From Chloroflexota bacterium (GTDB lineage: Bacteria > Chloroflexota > JAHJIN01), in NCBI GenBank assembly GCA_018823415.1, contig JAHJIN010000058.1, positions 1-64,000 on the forward strand: a stretch of 64,000 nt of DNA, in the 5' to 3' direction. The first letter of the stretch is position 1; each line of letters opens with the position of its first letter. The position numbers and the translations under genes are program-made. Under the pieces are notes generated by a model that saw only the letters and a list, made by a program, of their open reading frames with translations, had not been told where the DNA came from and did not search any database. This document shows positions 50,934-59,305 of this stretch, in pieces.

Positions 50934-51872
50934 GTTTCGTACGACTTCTGAGGCGCGCGCCTTGATCTCGCCGGGCAGCAGCGCCGCATACACCATGTCC
51001 GCCGCCGGCGTGGGCACGCCCAATTCGCGGCCCCTGCGCCCGATGACGTCGATCATCGACTCTAATTCTGACGGGCGGCCGGCCACCACGTCGCGCTGCA
51101 TGGAAGCCATGAGGGTGGGCGCAGCCTGGTCCACGATGACCAACGCCTGGTCCACCACGTCGGCGTCCAATGCGACGCCGCTCGCCAGCGCGATGGCTTT
51201 CACCTCGGACATGAGGCGCACCAGCAATTCGCGCGTCTCGGGCACGTCGCGATAGTCGCCTACCGGCAGCCGGGTGACGGTCCCCACGCCGCTGAGGGCG
51301 GCGATAAAGACGAACTTGGTCCAGAGCACCTCGTGGATGTTCTCGGACAACTCGACGGCAGCTCCGGTGCTCTCGAGCGCCTCGTAGATGGCCTGGGCGC
51401 GCGGCGTGACGCGTCCGTCCAACTCGCCCAGCACGATGCGCCGAAACTGGGACATCTGCCGGATCACTCCCGGTGCCTCGATGGCCGACGAGACCCAGAT
51501 AACGCCGCCTAGCATATGCACCATGCCCACCACTGCCCCAATACGCTCGGCGGCGTCGATGCCGTTCTGCAGGCTCAACACCGTCGTGTCTGGCCCCACC
51601 AGCGGCGCGATAGCCCGGGCCGCCTCGTCGGTGGTGGTGGTCTTGACGGTGACCAGCACCAGTTCGACCGGCCCCACGTCGGCCGCGTTGTCCGTGGCCT
51701 GGGCCGGCGCCACGATGAAATCGCCGTGCACGCTCTTGACCTGCAGGCCGTGGGCGCGGATAGCGGCCAGGTGTGCGCCCCGGGCGATGAACGTCACGTC
51801 ATGGCCGGCGCGGGCCAACAGGCCACCGAAATAGCCGCCCACGCCTCCGCTGCCCAGGATGGCGATCTTCAT
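50928..51872 (-). CDS. panE: 2-dehydropantoate 2-reductase (ketopantoate reductase family)
   Basis: 314 residues from ATG 51872 (MKIAILGSGGVGGYFG), whose ATGA overlaps the thioesterase stop. The Rossmann loop is at the N-terminus, followed by VTVKTTTTDEAARAI and SLQNGID. The late ENIHEVLWTKFVFIAALSGVG holds the substrate-binding helix with Lys. It would make pantoate for coenzyme A, and coaD is also in this region. Some family members reduce other 2-keto acids. Confidence 0.9.
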   Translation of the reverse strand: MKIAILGSGGVGGYFGGLLARAGHDVTFIARGAHLAAIRAHGLQVKSVHGDFIVAPAQATDNAADVGPVELVLVTVKTTTTDEAARAIAPLVGPDTTVLSLQNGIDAAERIGAVVGMVHMLGGVIWVSSAIEAPGVIRQMSQFRRIVLGELDGRVTPRAQAIYEALESTGAAVELSENIHEVLWTKFVFIAALSGVGTVTRLPVGDYRDVPETRELLVRLMSEVKAIALASGVALDADVVDQALVIVDQAAPTLMASMQRDVVAGRPSELESMIDVIGRRGRELGVPTPAADMVYAALLPGEIKARASEVVRNA

Positions 51873-52351
51873 GCCTTTTGCTCTTGGGACAAGAAATGCT
51901 CCGGCATCTTGACGGCTACCATCTCGCCCCGGGCACAGACCTCGCCTTCGGCGAACAGCGTGGTGCTCACCACCACTTTGCGGCCCTTGATCTCCTTCAC
52001 GGTGGACCGCAGCTCTAGCGGCACACCTAGCGGCGTGGGGCGCAGATAATCCACGTGCAGCGACGCGGTCACGAATCGCAGCGACGGCTCGGTGTCCATC
52101 GCCCGGCACTCGGCACGGTATGCGGCGGCCGCTGCCGTGCCGGAGGAATGGCAGTCAATGAGTGAGGCGATGAGGCCGCCATACACATAGCCGGGGATGG
52201 CGATGTGATAAGGCTGCGGAGTGTAGATGCACACCGACTCGTCGCCGTCCCAAAAGCTCTTGATCTGCAGGCCGTGTTCGTTGAGCCTGCCGCAGCCGTA
52301 GCAGTGGCTCACACTGTCGGGATAATAGTCCTGGAATGCCTTCTGGGGCAT
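51869..52351 (-). CDS. Hotdog-fold thioesterase (PaaI-like)
   Basis: 160 residues starting MPQKAFQDYYPDSVSHCYGCGRLNEHGLQIK. A Cys pair in CYGCGRLN, the GYVYGGLIASLIDCHSSG helix, and LHVDYLRPTPLG fit the 4HBT/PaaI fold, which hydrolyses acyl-CoA thioesters. It lies between fabD-side genes and panE, with an ATGA overlap with panE. Confidence 0.85.
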   Translation of the reverse strand: MPQKAFQDYYPDSVSHCYGCGRLNEHGLQIKSFWDGDESVCIYTPQPYHIAIPGYVYGGLIASLIDCHSSGTAAAAAYRAECRAMDTEPSLRFVTASLHVDYLRPTPLGVPLELRSTVKEIKGRKVVVSTTLFAEGEVCARGEMVAVKMPEHFLSQEQKA

Positions 52352-52357
52352 GTCACG

Positions 52358-52960
52358 TCACTCCTGTGATAGGGGTTTGATCAATCGCAGGTGAAACACC
52401 TGGTCTTGTTGTCCCTGGGCCATGACCTGAAAGCCGGCTTGTTCGGCCAACTGGACATACACCGCCCGATCCTGTTCGCGGCCGGTCCACGGCGCGCCAT
52501 AGCCAGTGCTGACCTGGCGATCCGGCAGCGTGATCGTCAATCGCACGGCAAAAATGTCTTGCACGGCAGCGCCGCGTGGGGGAATGCTCACATCCCAGAT
52601 CAAAAACTGGCCGCCGGGCTGGAGCACGCGGTAGGCTTCGCGCAGCACGATCTCGCGGTCCGCCGGTTCCAGGTACAGGAACGTGAAAAACGCCGTGACC
52701 GTGTCGAACGTGGCGTCGAGGAATTGCAGGTTCCGGGCATCCATCACGATCTTGAGCGGGCCGGCTGGCGCTTCTGCCAACTCGCGCAGGATGGGATCGA
52801 TGGCGACGACCCGCTCGCCCATGAGTTGGCCGATGACGCCTTCACCACCGCCGCCGAGGTCTAGGACATGCCCCGGGCCGCCGAGCGGATCCAGGGTCAC
52901 GTACTGCCGTTCGATGAACAGGATGCGGTCTTCTGATGAGTGTTCCGGGTGCGAGCTCAA
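52358..52960 (-). CDS. Class I SAM-dependent methyltransferase
   Basis: 200 residues with a TTG start at 52960, one base after the fabD stop. The SAM motif is VLDLGGGGEGVIGQL, followed by ERVVAIDP and the FDTVTAFFTFLYL post-motifs. Substrate unknown. It is inside the fatty acid cluster, so a lipid or ubiquinone-like substrate is possible, but there is no direct evidence. Confidence 0.82.
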   Translation of the reverse strand: MSSHPEHSSEDRILFIERQYVTLDPLGGPGHVLDLGGGGEGVIGQLMGERVVAIDPILRELAEAPAGPLKIVMDARNLQFLDATFDTVTAFFTFLYLEPADREIVLREAYRVLQPGGQFLIWDVSIPPRGAAVQDIFAVRLTITLPDRQVSTGYGAPWTGREQDRAVYVQLAEQAGFQVMAQGQQDQVFHLRLIKPLSQE

Positions 52961-52961
52961 C

Positions 52962-53882
52962 TCATTGCCCCTGCTGCACTGCCGACACGGTGCCGATGCT
53001 CACGACCGGGGCTTCCCGGTCGATACGGCGAATGAGCCCGGCCAGCACATCGCCTGGCCCCACTTCGACAAACTGTTGCACGCTCTGGGCACGCATGTAC
53101 TGCACACTCTCTACCCAGCGCAGCGGCGAGGTCAGGTGCTGCACCAGTGCCTGGCGGATCTCGGCCGGCTGGGTGACAGGCCGGGCGGTGACGTTGCTCA
53201 CCACCGGCACCCGGGCCGGATGGATCTCTGTGTGCTCCAGGAGCATCGCCAACTCGGTCGCGGCCGCGGCCATGAGCGGCGAATGCCCGGCCACAGTTAC
53301 GGCCAGGGGCACCACGCGCCGCGCGCCGCGCTCCTTGGCCCAGCGGGCCGCCGTCTCCAGGGCCACCTGTTCGCCGGCCAGCACCACCTGGCCCGGGGCG
53401 TTCAGGTTCGCACAGACCACCGGAGCGGCGCAGGCCTCTGATGCTTCGTAGCAGACCTGGGCCAGCGTCTCGTCATCCAGGCCCAGCACGGCGGCCATGC
53501 TGCCCGATGGGCACGCGGCCATCAACTCGCCCCGGCGACGCACCAGCCGCACCGCATCGGCGAATGCCAGGGACCCGGCGGCCACCAGGGCCGTGTACTC
53601 GCCCAGGCTGTGCCCGGCGTAAAAGAGCGGGTCCGCCGGCGGGTTCCAGGCCCGTAAAATGGCAATGCTGGTGGTCAGCAGGGCCGGCTGGGTATTGGCC
53701 GTGGCGTCTAGTGTCTCTTTGGGCCCCTCAAAGCAGAGCCGGGACAGCGGGAAGCCCAGGACAGCGTCAGCCTCGTCATAGACGGCACGCGCGGCCGGGA
53801 ACGTCTCGTACAGGTCGCGGCCCATGCCCACCTGCTGGGCACCCTGGCCGGGAAAGACAAAGGCGGCTTGCTGGTCTGTCAT
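52962..53882 (-). CDS. fabD: Malonyl-CoA:ACP transacylase
   Basis: 306 residues from ATG 53882. FVFPGQGAQQVGMG, catalytic Ser92 in AGHSLGEYTALVA, and the second catalytic His in VAGHSPLM. It loads malonate onto ACP. The start overlaps the fabK stop as ATGA. Confidence 0.96.
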   Translation of the reverse strand: MTDQQAAFVFPGQGAQQVGMGRDLYETFPAARAVYDEADAVLGFPLSRLCFEGPKETLDATANTQPALLTTSIAILRAWNPPADPLFYAGHSLGEYTALVAAGSLAFADAVRLVRRRGELMAACPSGSMAAVLGLDDETLAQVCYEASEACAAPVVCANLNAPGQVVLAGEQVALETAARWAKERGARRVVPLAVTVAGHSPLMAAAATELAMLLEHTEIHPARVPVVSNVTARPVTQPAEIRQALVQHLTSPLRWVESVQYMRAQSVQQFVEVGPGDVLAGLIRRIDREAPVVSIGTVSAVQQGQ

Positions 53883-54829
53883 CGTTCTTTCACCATCTTG
53901 GGCAATCGGCCGATGATCGCCTCGGCCTCGGCCACGATACGCTCGATGACCTGGCGGCACGGCACGATGTCTGTTACCAGGCCAGCCACTTGCCCGCACA
54001 TCAGCGAGCCGTTTTCCACGTCCCCCTCAATGAGACCCAGTCGCATCTTGCCGGTGCCAAACTCGACGAGATCATCCATGCTGATGCCTTCCAGCTCCAG
54101 CCGAGCGAACTCGCGGGTCATGGGGTTGCGCAGGGCGCGCACGGCGTGGCCCAGGCTATACCCCGTGGTGGCGGTGGCCCGGTCGCCGGCGGTCACGACC
54201 TTGTGCTTGAACGCCGGGTGGGCAATACACTCGCTGGTGCAGATGAACCGCGTGCCCATCTGGATGCCGGCCGCGCCCAGGGCCAACGCGGCTGCCAGGC
54301 CGCGTCCGTCGGCAAAGCCGCCGGCGGCTACCACTGGCACGTCTACCGCGTCCACCACTTGGGGAACCAAGGGCATGGTGCTCACATCGCCAATGTGCCC
54401 ACCAGACTCCATCCCCTCGGCCACAAAGGCGTCAGCCCCCTGACGTGCCAGCCGCCGGGCCAGCATCACCGACGAGACCACCGGGACCACCTTGGTTCCG
54501 GCCTCCTTGAGGGCTGGCATATAGGCGCTGGGCGTCCCGGCGCCGGTGGTGACCACCGGCACTCGCTCTTCCAGCACCACGCGAAACACGTCGTCTGCGT
54601 TGGGCGAGATGAGCAGGATGTTGACGCCAAAGGGCTTGTTCGTGTGCGCACGCACCTGGCGAATCTGGTCACGGACCCAGTCGCCCGGCGCGCTGCCGGA
54701 TCCAATGAGACCCAGGCCGCCGGCCTCGCTGACGGCGGCCGCCAGTTCGGCCGTGGCGATCCAGGCCATGCCGCCCTGGATGACTGGATGCTCGATGCCC
54801 AGCAGGTCACAGAGTGGGGTGTGAATCAT
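53879..54829 (-). CDS. fabK: Enoyl-ACP reductase II, FMN-dependent (FabK/2-nitropropane dioxygenase family)
   Basis: 316 residues. VIQGGMAWIATAELAAAVSEAGGLG opens the FMN barrel, with AEGMESGGHIG and AAGGFADGRGLAAALALGA for FMN and phosphate binding. In this fabD-fabG context it is best read as FabK, the flavin enoyl-ACP reductase, rather than nitronate monooxygenase. Confidence 0.9.
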   Translation of the reverse strand: MIHTPLCDLLGIEHPVIQGGMAWIATAELAAAVSEAGGLGLIGSGSAPGDWVRDQIRQVRAHTNKPFGVNILLISPNADDVFRVVLEERVPVVTTGAGTPSAYMPALKEAGTKVVPVVSSVMLARRLARQGADAFVAEGMESGGHIGDVSTMPLVPQVVDAVDVPVVAAGGFADGRGLAAALALGAAGIQMGTRFICTSECIAHPAFKHKVVTAGDRATATTGYSLGHAVRALRNPMTREFARLELEGISMDDLVEFGTGKMRLGLIEGDVENGSLMCGQVAGLVTDIVPCRQVIERIVAEAEAIIGRLPKMVKER

Positions 54830-54910
54830 GTGTGCTCTCTAGCACGCGCAACGCGGGGATGCTGGCACCCGGCCAGATCCCCGCGTTCCAGCGTTGGACT
54901 CAGGGCCCGT

Positions 54911-55096
54911 TCACGACTCCTTGGGTTTGGTGACTTGGATGCCCCGATAGGTCCCGCAGTGTGGGCACACGCGATGCGGCAGGCGCTTCTCGTGGCACTG
55001 CGGGCATTCTACCAGGCCGGTTGGCTTGAGGGCCTGGTGACTGCGGCGATTGCCTCGCCGCCGTCGAGATATCTTTTTCTTTGGTACGGCTCCCAT
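54911..55096 (-). CDS. rpmF: Ribosomal protein bL32
   Basis: 61 residues. The N-terminus MGAVPKKKISRRRRGNRRSH and the zinc ribbon CPQCHEKRLPHRVCPHC (four cysteines, zinc-bound form) identify L32. It is preceded by yceD, a pairing found in many bacteria, and followed by fabK. AAGGAGT lies just upstream of the ATG. Confidence 0.97.
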   Translation of the reverse strand: MGAVPKKKISRRRRGNRRSHQALKPTGLVECPQCHEKRLPHRVCPHCGTYRGIQVTKPKES

Positions 55097-55120
55097 TCTG
55101 ACTCCTTGTGGTTATTGGTA

Positions 55121-55160
55121 GCCCGGCACTGTCGTCCACAGGACACTGCGTGTGCCGGAC
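55121..55160. promoter_or_regulatory. Hairpin in the rpmF leader
   Basis: CCGGCAC (55123-55129) pairs with GTGCCGG (55152-55158), and inner GTCC/GGAC (55134-55137, 55141-55144) makes a two-part hairpin. It lies in the 162-base gap between yceD and rpmF, 25 bases before the rpmF start. It could be a ribosomal-protein leader or a transcript-processing hairpin. Confidence 0.45.
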
Positions 55161-55258
55161 AATTTTTTCGACAAGAAACTTCTGGTATGCGTTATGCTAG
55201 TTCAACGCAGCTCCCAGGTTTCTTGGCAGGTTAGTAAATCGACAGGTTGATAGATTGG

Positions 55259-55783
55259 CTATTGGTCGGTCAACAACTGGGCCAGGGCCATCCATCGGTC
55301 ATCGACCGGTTCTGGCAGGCACTGGCAAGGCCCCTCGTTCAGATCCTGACCGCATTGGATGCACAGCCCCGCACAATCGGGCCGGCAGAGGGGCTGCATG
55401 GGCAGCGCCAAAAAGATATACTGGCGTGCTGCTTCGCCCACATCAAGCAAGTTTTGCTCGTCGATGAAAAACGCATCGCTGTCGGGCGCGATCTGCGTCA
55501 GTTCGCCGGTGCGCGGGTTGACGAGCGGCAAAAACTCTTCATCGAACTCGGTGTCTACGTCCACGATGCTGTCTTGGAGACAGCGAGCGCACGGCAGACG
55601 AACCCGGGTATGGAGCACGACGTGCGCCAGCACCCCAGCCGCAGTGCGTAACAGATCCACGGTGCCTGTCACCGGCTGGATAGCATCCAGCTCGGGGTCC
55701 AGGTCTGTGCCTTTCTGGTTCAGTTCATAATGCCGGGTAGCGCCAACCGGCCCTACCAGTAATTGCGCCACGTTGAATAGCAT
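55259..55783 (-). CDS. yceD: DUF177 (YceD) family protein
   Basis: 174 residues. LPCARCLQDSIVDVDTEFDEEFLP and the late cysteine set CRPDCAGLCIQCGQDLNEGPCQC are the DUF177 signature, a metal-binding protein linked to 23S rRNA accumulation and always close to rpmF. It lies 162 bp upstream of rpmF in the usual order. Confidence 0.92.
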   Translation of the reverse strand: MLFNVAQLLVGPVGATRHYELNQKGTDLDPELDAIQPVTGTVDLLRTAAGVLAHVVLHTRVRLPCARCLQDSIVDVDTEFDEEFLPLVNPRTGELTQIAPDSDAFFIDEQNLLDVGEAARQYIFLALPMQPLCRPDCAGLCIQCGQDLNEGPCQCLPEPVDDRWMALAQLLTDQ

Positions 55784-55824
55784 AATAGCCCGGCTCGCCT
55801 CTTTTCTAGCGAGATGACGCCCGA

Positions 55825-55866
55825 GCTAGCTCGCGTGCGCTAGCTCGCGTGCGCTAGCTCGCGTGG
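55825..55866. repeat. Three tandem 14-base repeats at the end of the DivIVA-like gene
   Basis: GCTAGCTCGCGTGC is repeated exactly at 55825-55838 and 55839-55852, with a third copy at 55853-55866 differing in the last base. The third copy contains the stop codon of the DivIVA-like gene (55854-55856). Confidence 0.88.
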
Positions 55867-56330
55867 TGGAGCGCCTCGATGCCCCGGCGTACCGTGGCCA
55901 TCTGGGAGTCGAGTTGTGACTCGAGCCGCCGCAGCACCTCTAGCGAGTATTCGTCGGCGCCCTGGCGCACTTCGCCGGCCTGTTCCTGGGCCTTGTTGAC
56001 GATCAGATCGGCTCGCTGCTGGGCCTGTTTGAGCAGTTCGCTGTCTTGGAGCAGAAACGCGGCTTGCTCTTGCGCTTCCATGACGATCTGCTCAGCGTCG
56101 ATCTTGGCCTGGGCCACGATCTGGTCGTGCTCTTGGGAGATGCGCTTGGCCCTTTTGATCTCCTCTGGCACTGCGATCCGCATCTGGTCGATAATGTCCA
56201 AAAAGTCTCGTTCGTTGACGAGGGTGCGAGCCGTCGAGGGGATGTGCCAACCCTCATTCAGCAGGTTTTCCAGGCGATCGATGAGATACTGGATATCGAT
56301 TTCACACCCCCCTCTTTTTGGCTCCTGCAT
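55854..56330 (-). CDS. DivIVA/ATP-synthase-b-like coiled-coil protein
   Basis: Up to 158 residues. DIQYLIDRLENLLNEGWHI and DFLDIIDQMRIAVPEEIKRAKRI begin the conserved core, followed by a long Gln/Glu/Ala-rich coiled coil (RISQEHDQIVAQAKIDAEQI onward). Similar small proteins occur near coaD in related genomes, and DivIVA-like proteins mark curved membranes or cell poles. The ATG at 56330 overlaps the coaD end by 29 bp. The usual N-terminus of the family would start at an ATC codon at 56300, one base after the coaD stop (see findings). The C-terminus lies in the tandem repeat. Confidence 0.8.
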   Translation of the reverse strand: MQEPKRGGCEIDIQYLIDRLENLLNEGWHIPSTARTLVNERDFLDIIDQMRIAVPEEIKRAKRISQEHDQIVAQAKIDAEQIVMEAQEQAAFLLQDSELLKQAQQRADLIVNKAQEQAGEVRQGADEYSLEVLRRLESQLDSQMATVRRGIEALHHAS

Positions 56331-56805
56331 CGGGAAAGCGCGCGCGCAGGGCCTGCGCGACGTGTGGTGGCACCAGATCGTCTACCCGGCCACCCAGGCG
56401 CGCCACTTCTTTGACGGCGCTGGAATGGATGTACGAGTATTCTGGGTTGGCCAGGAAACACACGGTATCAATGTCTGGCGCGATCTTGCGGTTGGTAAGA
56501 GCCAATTGGTACTCGACGGTGAGGTCCTCATTGGTGCGCAGGCCGCGCACCACGACGAGGGCTCCCTTTTCTGCTGCAAAATCGACGGTCAGGCAGCCAT
56601 AGCCTTCTACGGTGACGTTGGGCAGGTCGGCCAGGGCCTGACGGGCCAGTTCCACGCGCTCCTGGACACTAAAGACGATGGCTTTGGCCGGCGCCGCATA
56701 GATGGCGATGACCAGTCGGTCAAAGACCCGTGCGGCACGGCGTGCCACGTCAATGTGCCCATTGGTGATGGGATCAAAAGAACCTGGATAGATGGCAATG
56801 GCCAT
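56302..56805 (-). CDS. coaD: Phosphopantetheine adenylyltransferase
   Basis: 167 residues. YPGSFDPITNGHID is the nucleotidyltransferase (T/HxGH) motif, and YIHSSAVKEVARLGG the C-terminal signature. It makes dephospho-CoA from phosphopantetheine and ATP, the fourth step of CoA synthesis. An extended -10 promoter lies just upstream, so it is transcribed separately from recG. Confidence 0.97.
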   Translation of the reverse strand: MAIAIYPGSFDPITNGHIDVARRAARVFDRLVIAIYAAPAKAIVFSVQERVELARQALADLPNVTVEGYGCLTVDFAAEKGALVVVRGLRTNEDLTVEYQLALTNRKIAPDIDTVCFLANPEYSYIHSSAVKEVARLGGRVDDLVPPHVAQALRARFPDAGAKKRGV

Positions 56806-56842
56806 GCGCGCTCCGAACGCATCGGGTGCTAGTGTGTGAATT

Positions 56843-56851
56843 ATTATAGCA
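56843..56851 (-). promoter_or_regulatory. Extended -10 promoter of coaD
   Basis: Minus strand TGCTATAAT (56851-56843), a TGn plus consensus -10 element. No good -35 box is present at 17 bases. It lies between the recG stop and coaD, with a start near 56836. Confidence 0.6.
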
Positions 56852-56872
56852 TACCCGGGCGATCTTTGCCAC

Positions 56873-59275
56873 TCAAACCGTCTCGGTGGTCAATTCTGTT
56901 TGGCTGGCGCTCCCCCATACCTGGTCCAGCTTGGCGACCAGCAGGTGATGGTCGGGCTGGGTCAGGTCAGGGTCGCGCTCAAAGAGCTGCTGGGCTTCTT
57001 CTCGGGCCAGTTCCAGCAGCGCTGTGTCGCTGATGCGGGCCACGCGCAAGTCGGGCAGGCCGCTCTGGCGGGTACCAAAGAACTCGCCGGGGCCGCGCAG
57101 GCGCAGGTCTTCTTCGGCCAGCACAAAGCCATTGTGGGTGCGCTCGACGATGTGCAGGCGTTCTTCGGCTTCTTCTGATGGGTCATCGGCCAGGAGCAGG
57201 CAGTAGGACTGGGCCGCGCTGCGCCCCACCCGGCCCCGGAACTGGTGCAACTGGGCCAGGCCAAAGCGGTTGGCCCCTTCGACCAGCATCACGGTGGCGT
57301 TGGGCACGTCGATACCCACCTCTACCACAGAGGTGCTGACCAGGATGTCCAGCTCGCCGTCACGAAACGCGCCCATCACGGCCTCTTTTTCGGCCGATTT
57401 CAGGCGACCATGCAGCAGACCCAGGCGCAGATCTGGAAAGACATCTTTTTGCAGCCGTTCGTATTCTTCGACAGCGGCTTTGGCCTCGGTTTTTTCCGAT
57501 TCTTCAACCAACGGGCAGATGACAAAGGCCTGATGCCCTTGTTCTACCTGGCCGCGAATAAAGCCATAGGCGCGCTCGCGCTGGCGCGGGGTCAGGTAGC
57601 GCGTGTCGACCGGCTGGCGGCCGGCCGGCAACTCGTCGATGACCGACAAGTCCAGATCGCCATAGAGGGTGAGGGCCAGTGTGCGCGGGATGGGCGTGGC
57701 GCTCATTACCAGCATGTGGGGGTTGGCGCCAGTTTGCTCTTTGAGGGCCACGCGCTGCATCACGCCAAAACGGTGCTGTTCGTCGACCACGGCCAGGGCC
57801 AGCCGGGGAAAGGCCACGCCTTCCTGGATGAGGGCATGGGTGCCCACGGCAATGTCGATCTGGCCGTCGGTGATGGTCTGGCGCACGTGGTCGCGTTCGG
57901 ATTTTTTAAGCCGGCCGGTGAGCAGCGCCACGCGCACCGGGGCATCGCCCAGGAGCTGGCGCACGGTTTGATAGTGCTGTTCGGCCAGCACCTCGGTGGG
58001 GGCCATGATGGCGGCCTGCAGGCCGTTGCTCACGGCCACCAGGGCCGCGGTGAGGGCCACGACCGTCTTGCCGGACCCCACATCGCCCTGCAAGAGCCGG
58101 CGCATGGGCCGTGATTGGGCTAGGTCGATCAGGATGTCGGCCAGGGCGCGGTCCTGGGCACCGGTGAGGGCAAAGGGCAGCGACCGCAAAAAGCCCTGGA
58201 TCACTTCTTCGCGGATCAGCAACTCGGGGGCTGGCGCTTCTTGCGATTCGCGGCGCCGGCGCAACACGCCCAGTTGGATGAGCAGGAATTCGTCAAAGGC
58301 CAGCCGGCGGCGCGCCAGGGCCAGACTGGCTTGGTCGTCGGGAAAGTGCATCTGGCCCAGGGCCACGGGCAGGTCCATCAAGTCCTGGCGATGCCGCAGA
58401 TAGGCCGGCAAATAGTCGGTCACAGCGCCGGCCCATCGATCCAGCGCATTCTTGACCGTGCGCCGCATCCACCGGGCGCCAATCCCTTCGGTGAGTGGAT
58501 AGACCGGCACAATGCGCGCCGTGTGGATCAGGTCCTTTTCCAGCGGTTCCCACACCGGCGACTGGAACGTGAACCGGCCCAGGTACAGGTCTACCTTGCC
58601 GCTGATGACGATTTGCCGGGCGCGTTGGATCTGGCGCGCCAGGTACGGCTGATTGAACCACGTGGCCTGGAGCATGCCGGTTTCATCCGACAGGGTGACG
58701 GTGGTGATGGGGATGCCGCTGCGAGTGCGGCGCGTATTCACTTCCCACACCGTGCCCACGATGGTCACTTCTTCACCGGGGACCAGTTGGTTGATGGTTT
58801 TGAGATGGCTAAAGTCATCATAGCGGCGGGGAAAGAGATAGAGCAGGTCGCCCACGGTGCGCACGTCCAGCCGTTCCAGGCGCTTGGACATGGTATCGCT
58901 TACACCCTTGATCACCGTCACCGGGGAATGGGCGTCTGGTCGCGTGCGTGATGGCGCGCCTGGGCGTGACGCTGTGGGCCTGGATGGGGCGGCTGATTCG
59001 GCTGCGATTTGCTCGTGCAGCCATTGACGCGCCTCGTCTATCAGGGATTGGCGTTCGGCCGGCGAGAGGTCGGCATAGCCAGTCAGGCGTGTGGCCCGGT
59101 TCTGCGCCTCGGCGATCACGTCGGGATCATCCAGGCTGTCGGGCAGGTCGGCGGCCCAGTGCTCGGCGAATGGGCCCAGGCCGCCGATCATAGCCTGGTC
59201 CTGGTAATCGCGTTCGGATTCCAGGATGAGGATCTTGAGCAGTTGTTCGTATGGAGAATGGTTTTTTTTAGGCAT
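56873..59275 (-). CDS. recG: ATP-dependent DNA helicase RecG
   Basis: 800 residues. An extra N-terminal segment of about 125 residues precedes the wedge domain (VKGVSDTMSKRLERLDVRTVGDLLYLFPRRY). Walker A LLQGDVGSGKTVVALTA, VVDEQHRFGV, TSVVEVGIDVPNATVM and QFRGRVGRS are the helicase motifs. RecG remodels stalled forks and recombination intermediates. It follows the third DegV gene in the fatty acid kinase operon. Confidence 0.97.
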   Translation of the reverse strand: MPKKNHSPYEQLLKILILESERDYQDQAMIGGLGPFAEHWAADLPDSLDDPDVIAEAQNRATRLTGYADLSPAERQSLIDEARQWLHEQIAAESAAPSRPTASRPGAPSRTRPDAHSPVTVIKGVSDTMSKRLERLDVRTVGDLLYLFPRRYDDFSHLKTINQLVPGEEVTIVGTVWEVNTRRTRSGIPITTVTLSDETGMLQATWFNQPYLARQIQRARQIVISGKVDLYLGRFTFQSPVWEPLEKDLIHTARIVPVYPLTEGIGARWMRRTVKNALDRWAGAVTDYLPAYLRHRQDLMDLPVALGQMHFPDDQASLALARRRLAFDEFLLIQLGVLRRRRESQEAPAPELLIREEVIQGFLRSLPFALTGAQDRALADILIDLAQSRPMRRLLQGDVGSGKTVVALTAALVAVSNGLQAAIMAPTEVLAEQHYQTVRQLLGDAPVRVALLTGRLKKSERDHVRQTITDGQIDIAVGTHALIQEGVAFPRLALAVVDEQHRFGVMQRVALKEQTGANPHMLVMSATPIPRTLALTLYGDLDLSVIDELPAGRQPVDTRYLTPRQRERAYGFIRGQVEQGHQAFVICPLVEESEKTEAKAAVEEYERLQKDVFPDLRLGLLHGRLKSAEKEAVMGAFRDGELDILVSTSVVEVGIDVPNATVMLVEGANRFGLAQLHQFRGRVGRSAAQSYCLLLADDPSEEAEERLHIVERTHNGFVLAEEDLRLRGPGEFFGTRQSGLPDLRVARISDTALLELAREEAQQLFERDPDLTQPDHHLLVAKLDQVWGSASQTELTTETV

Positions 59276-59305
59276 GAGATAACCGATCTGAAAACGATAG
59301 ATTGT

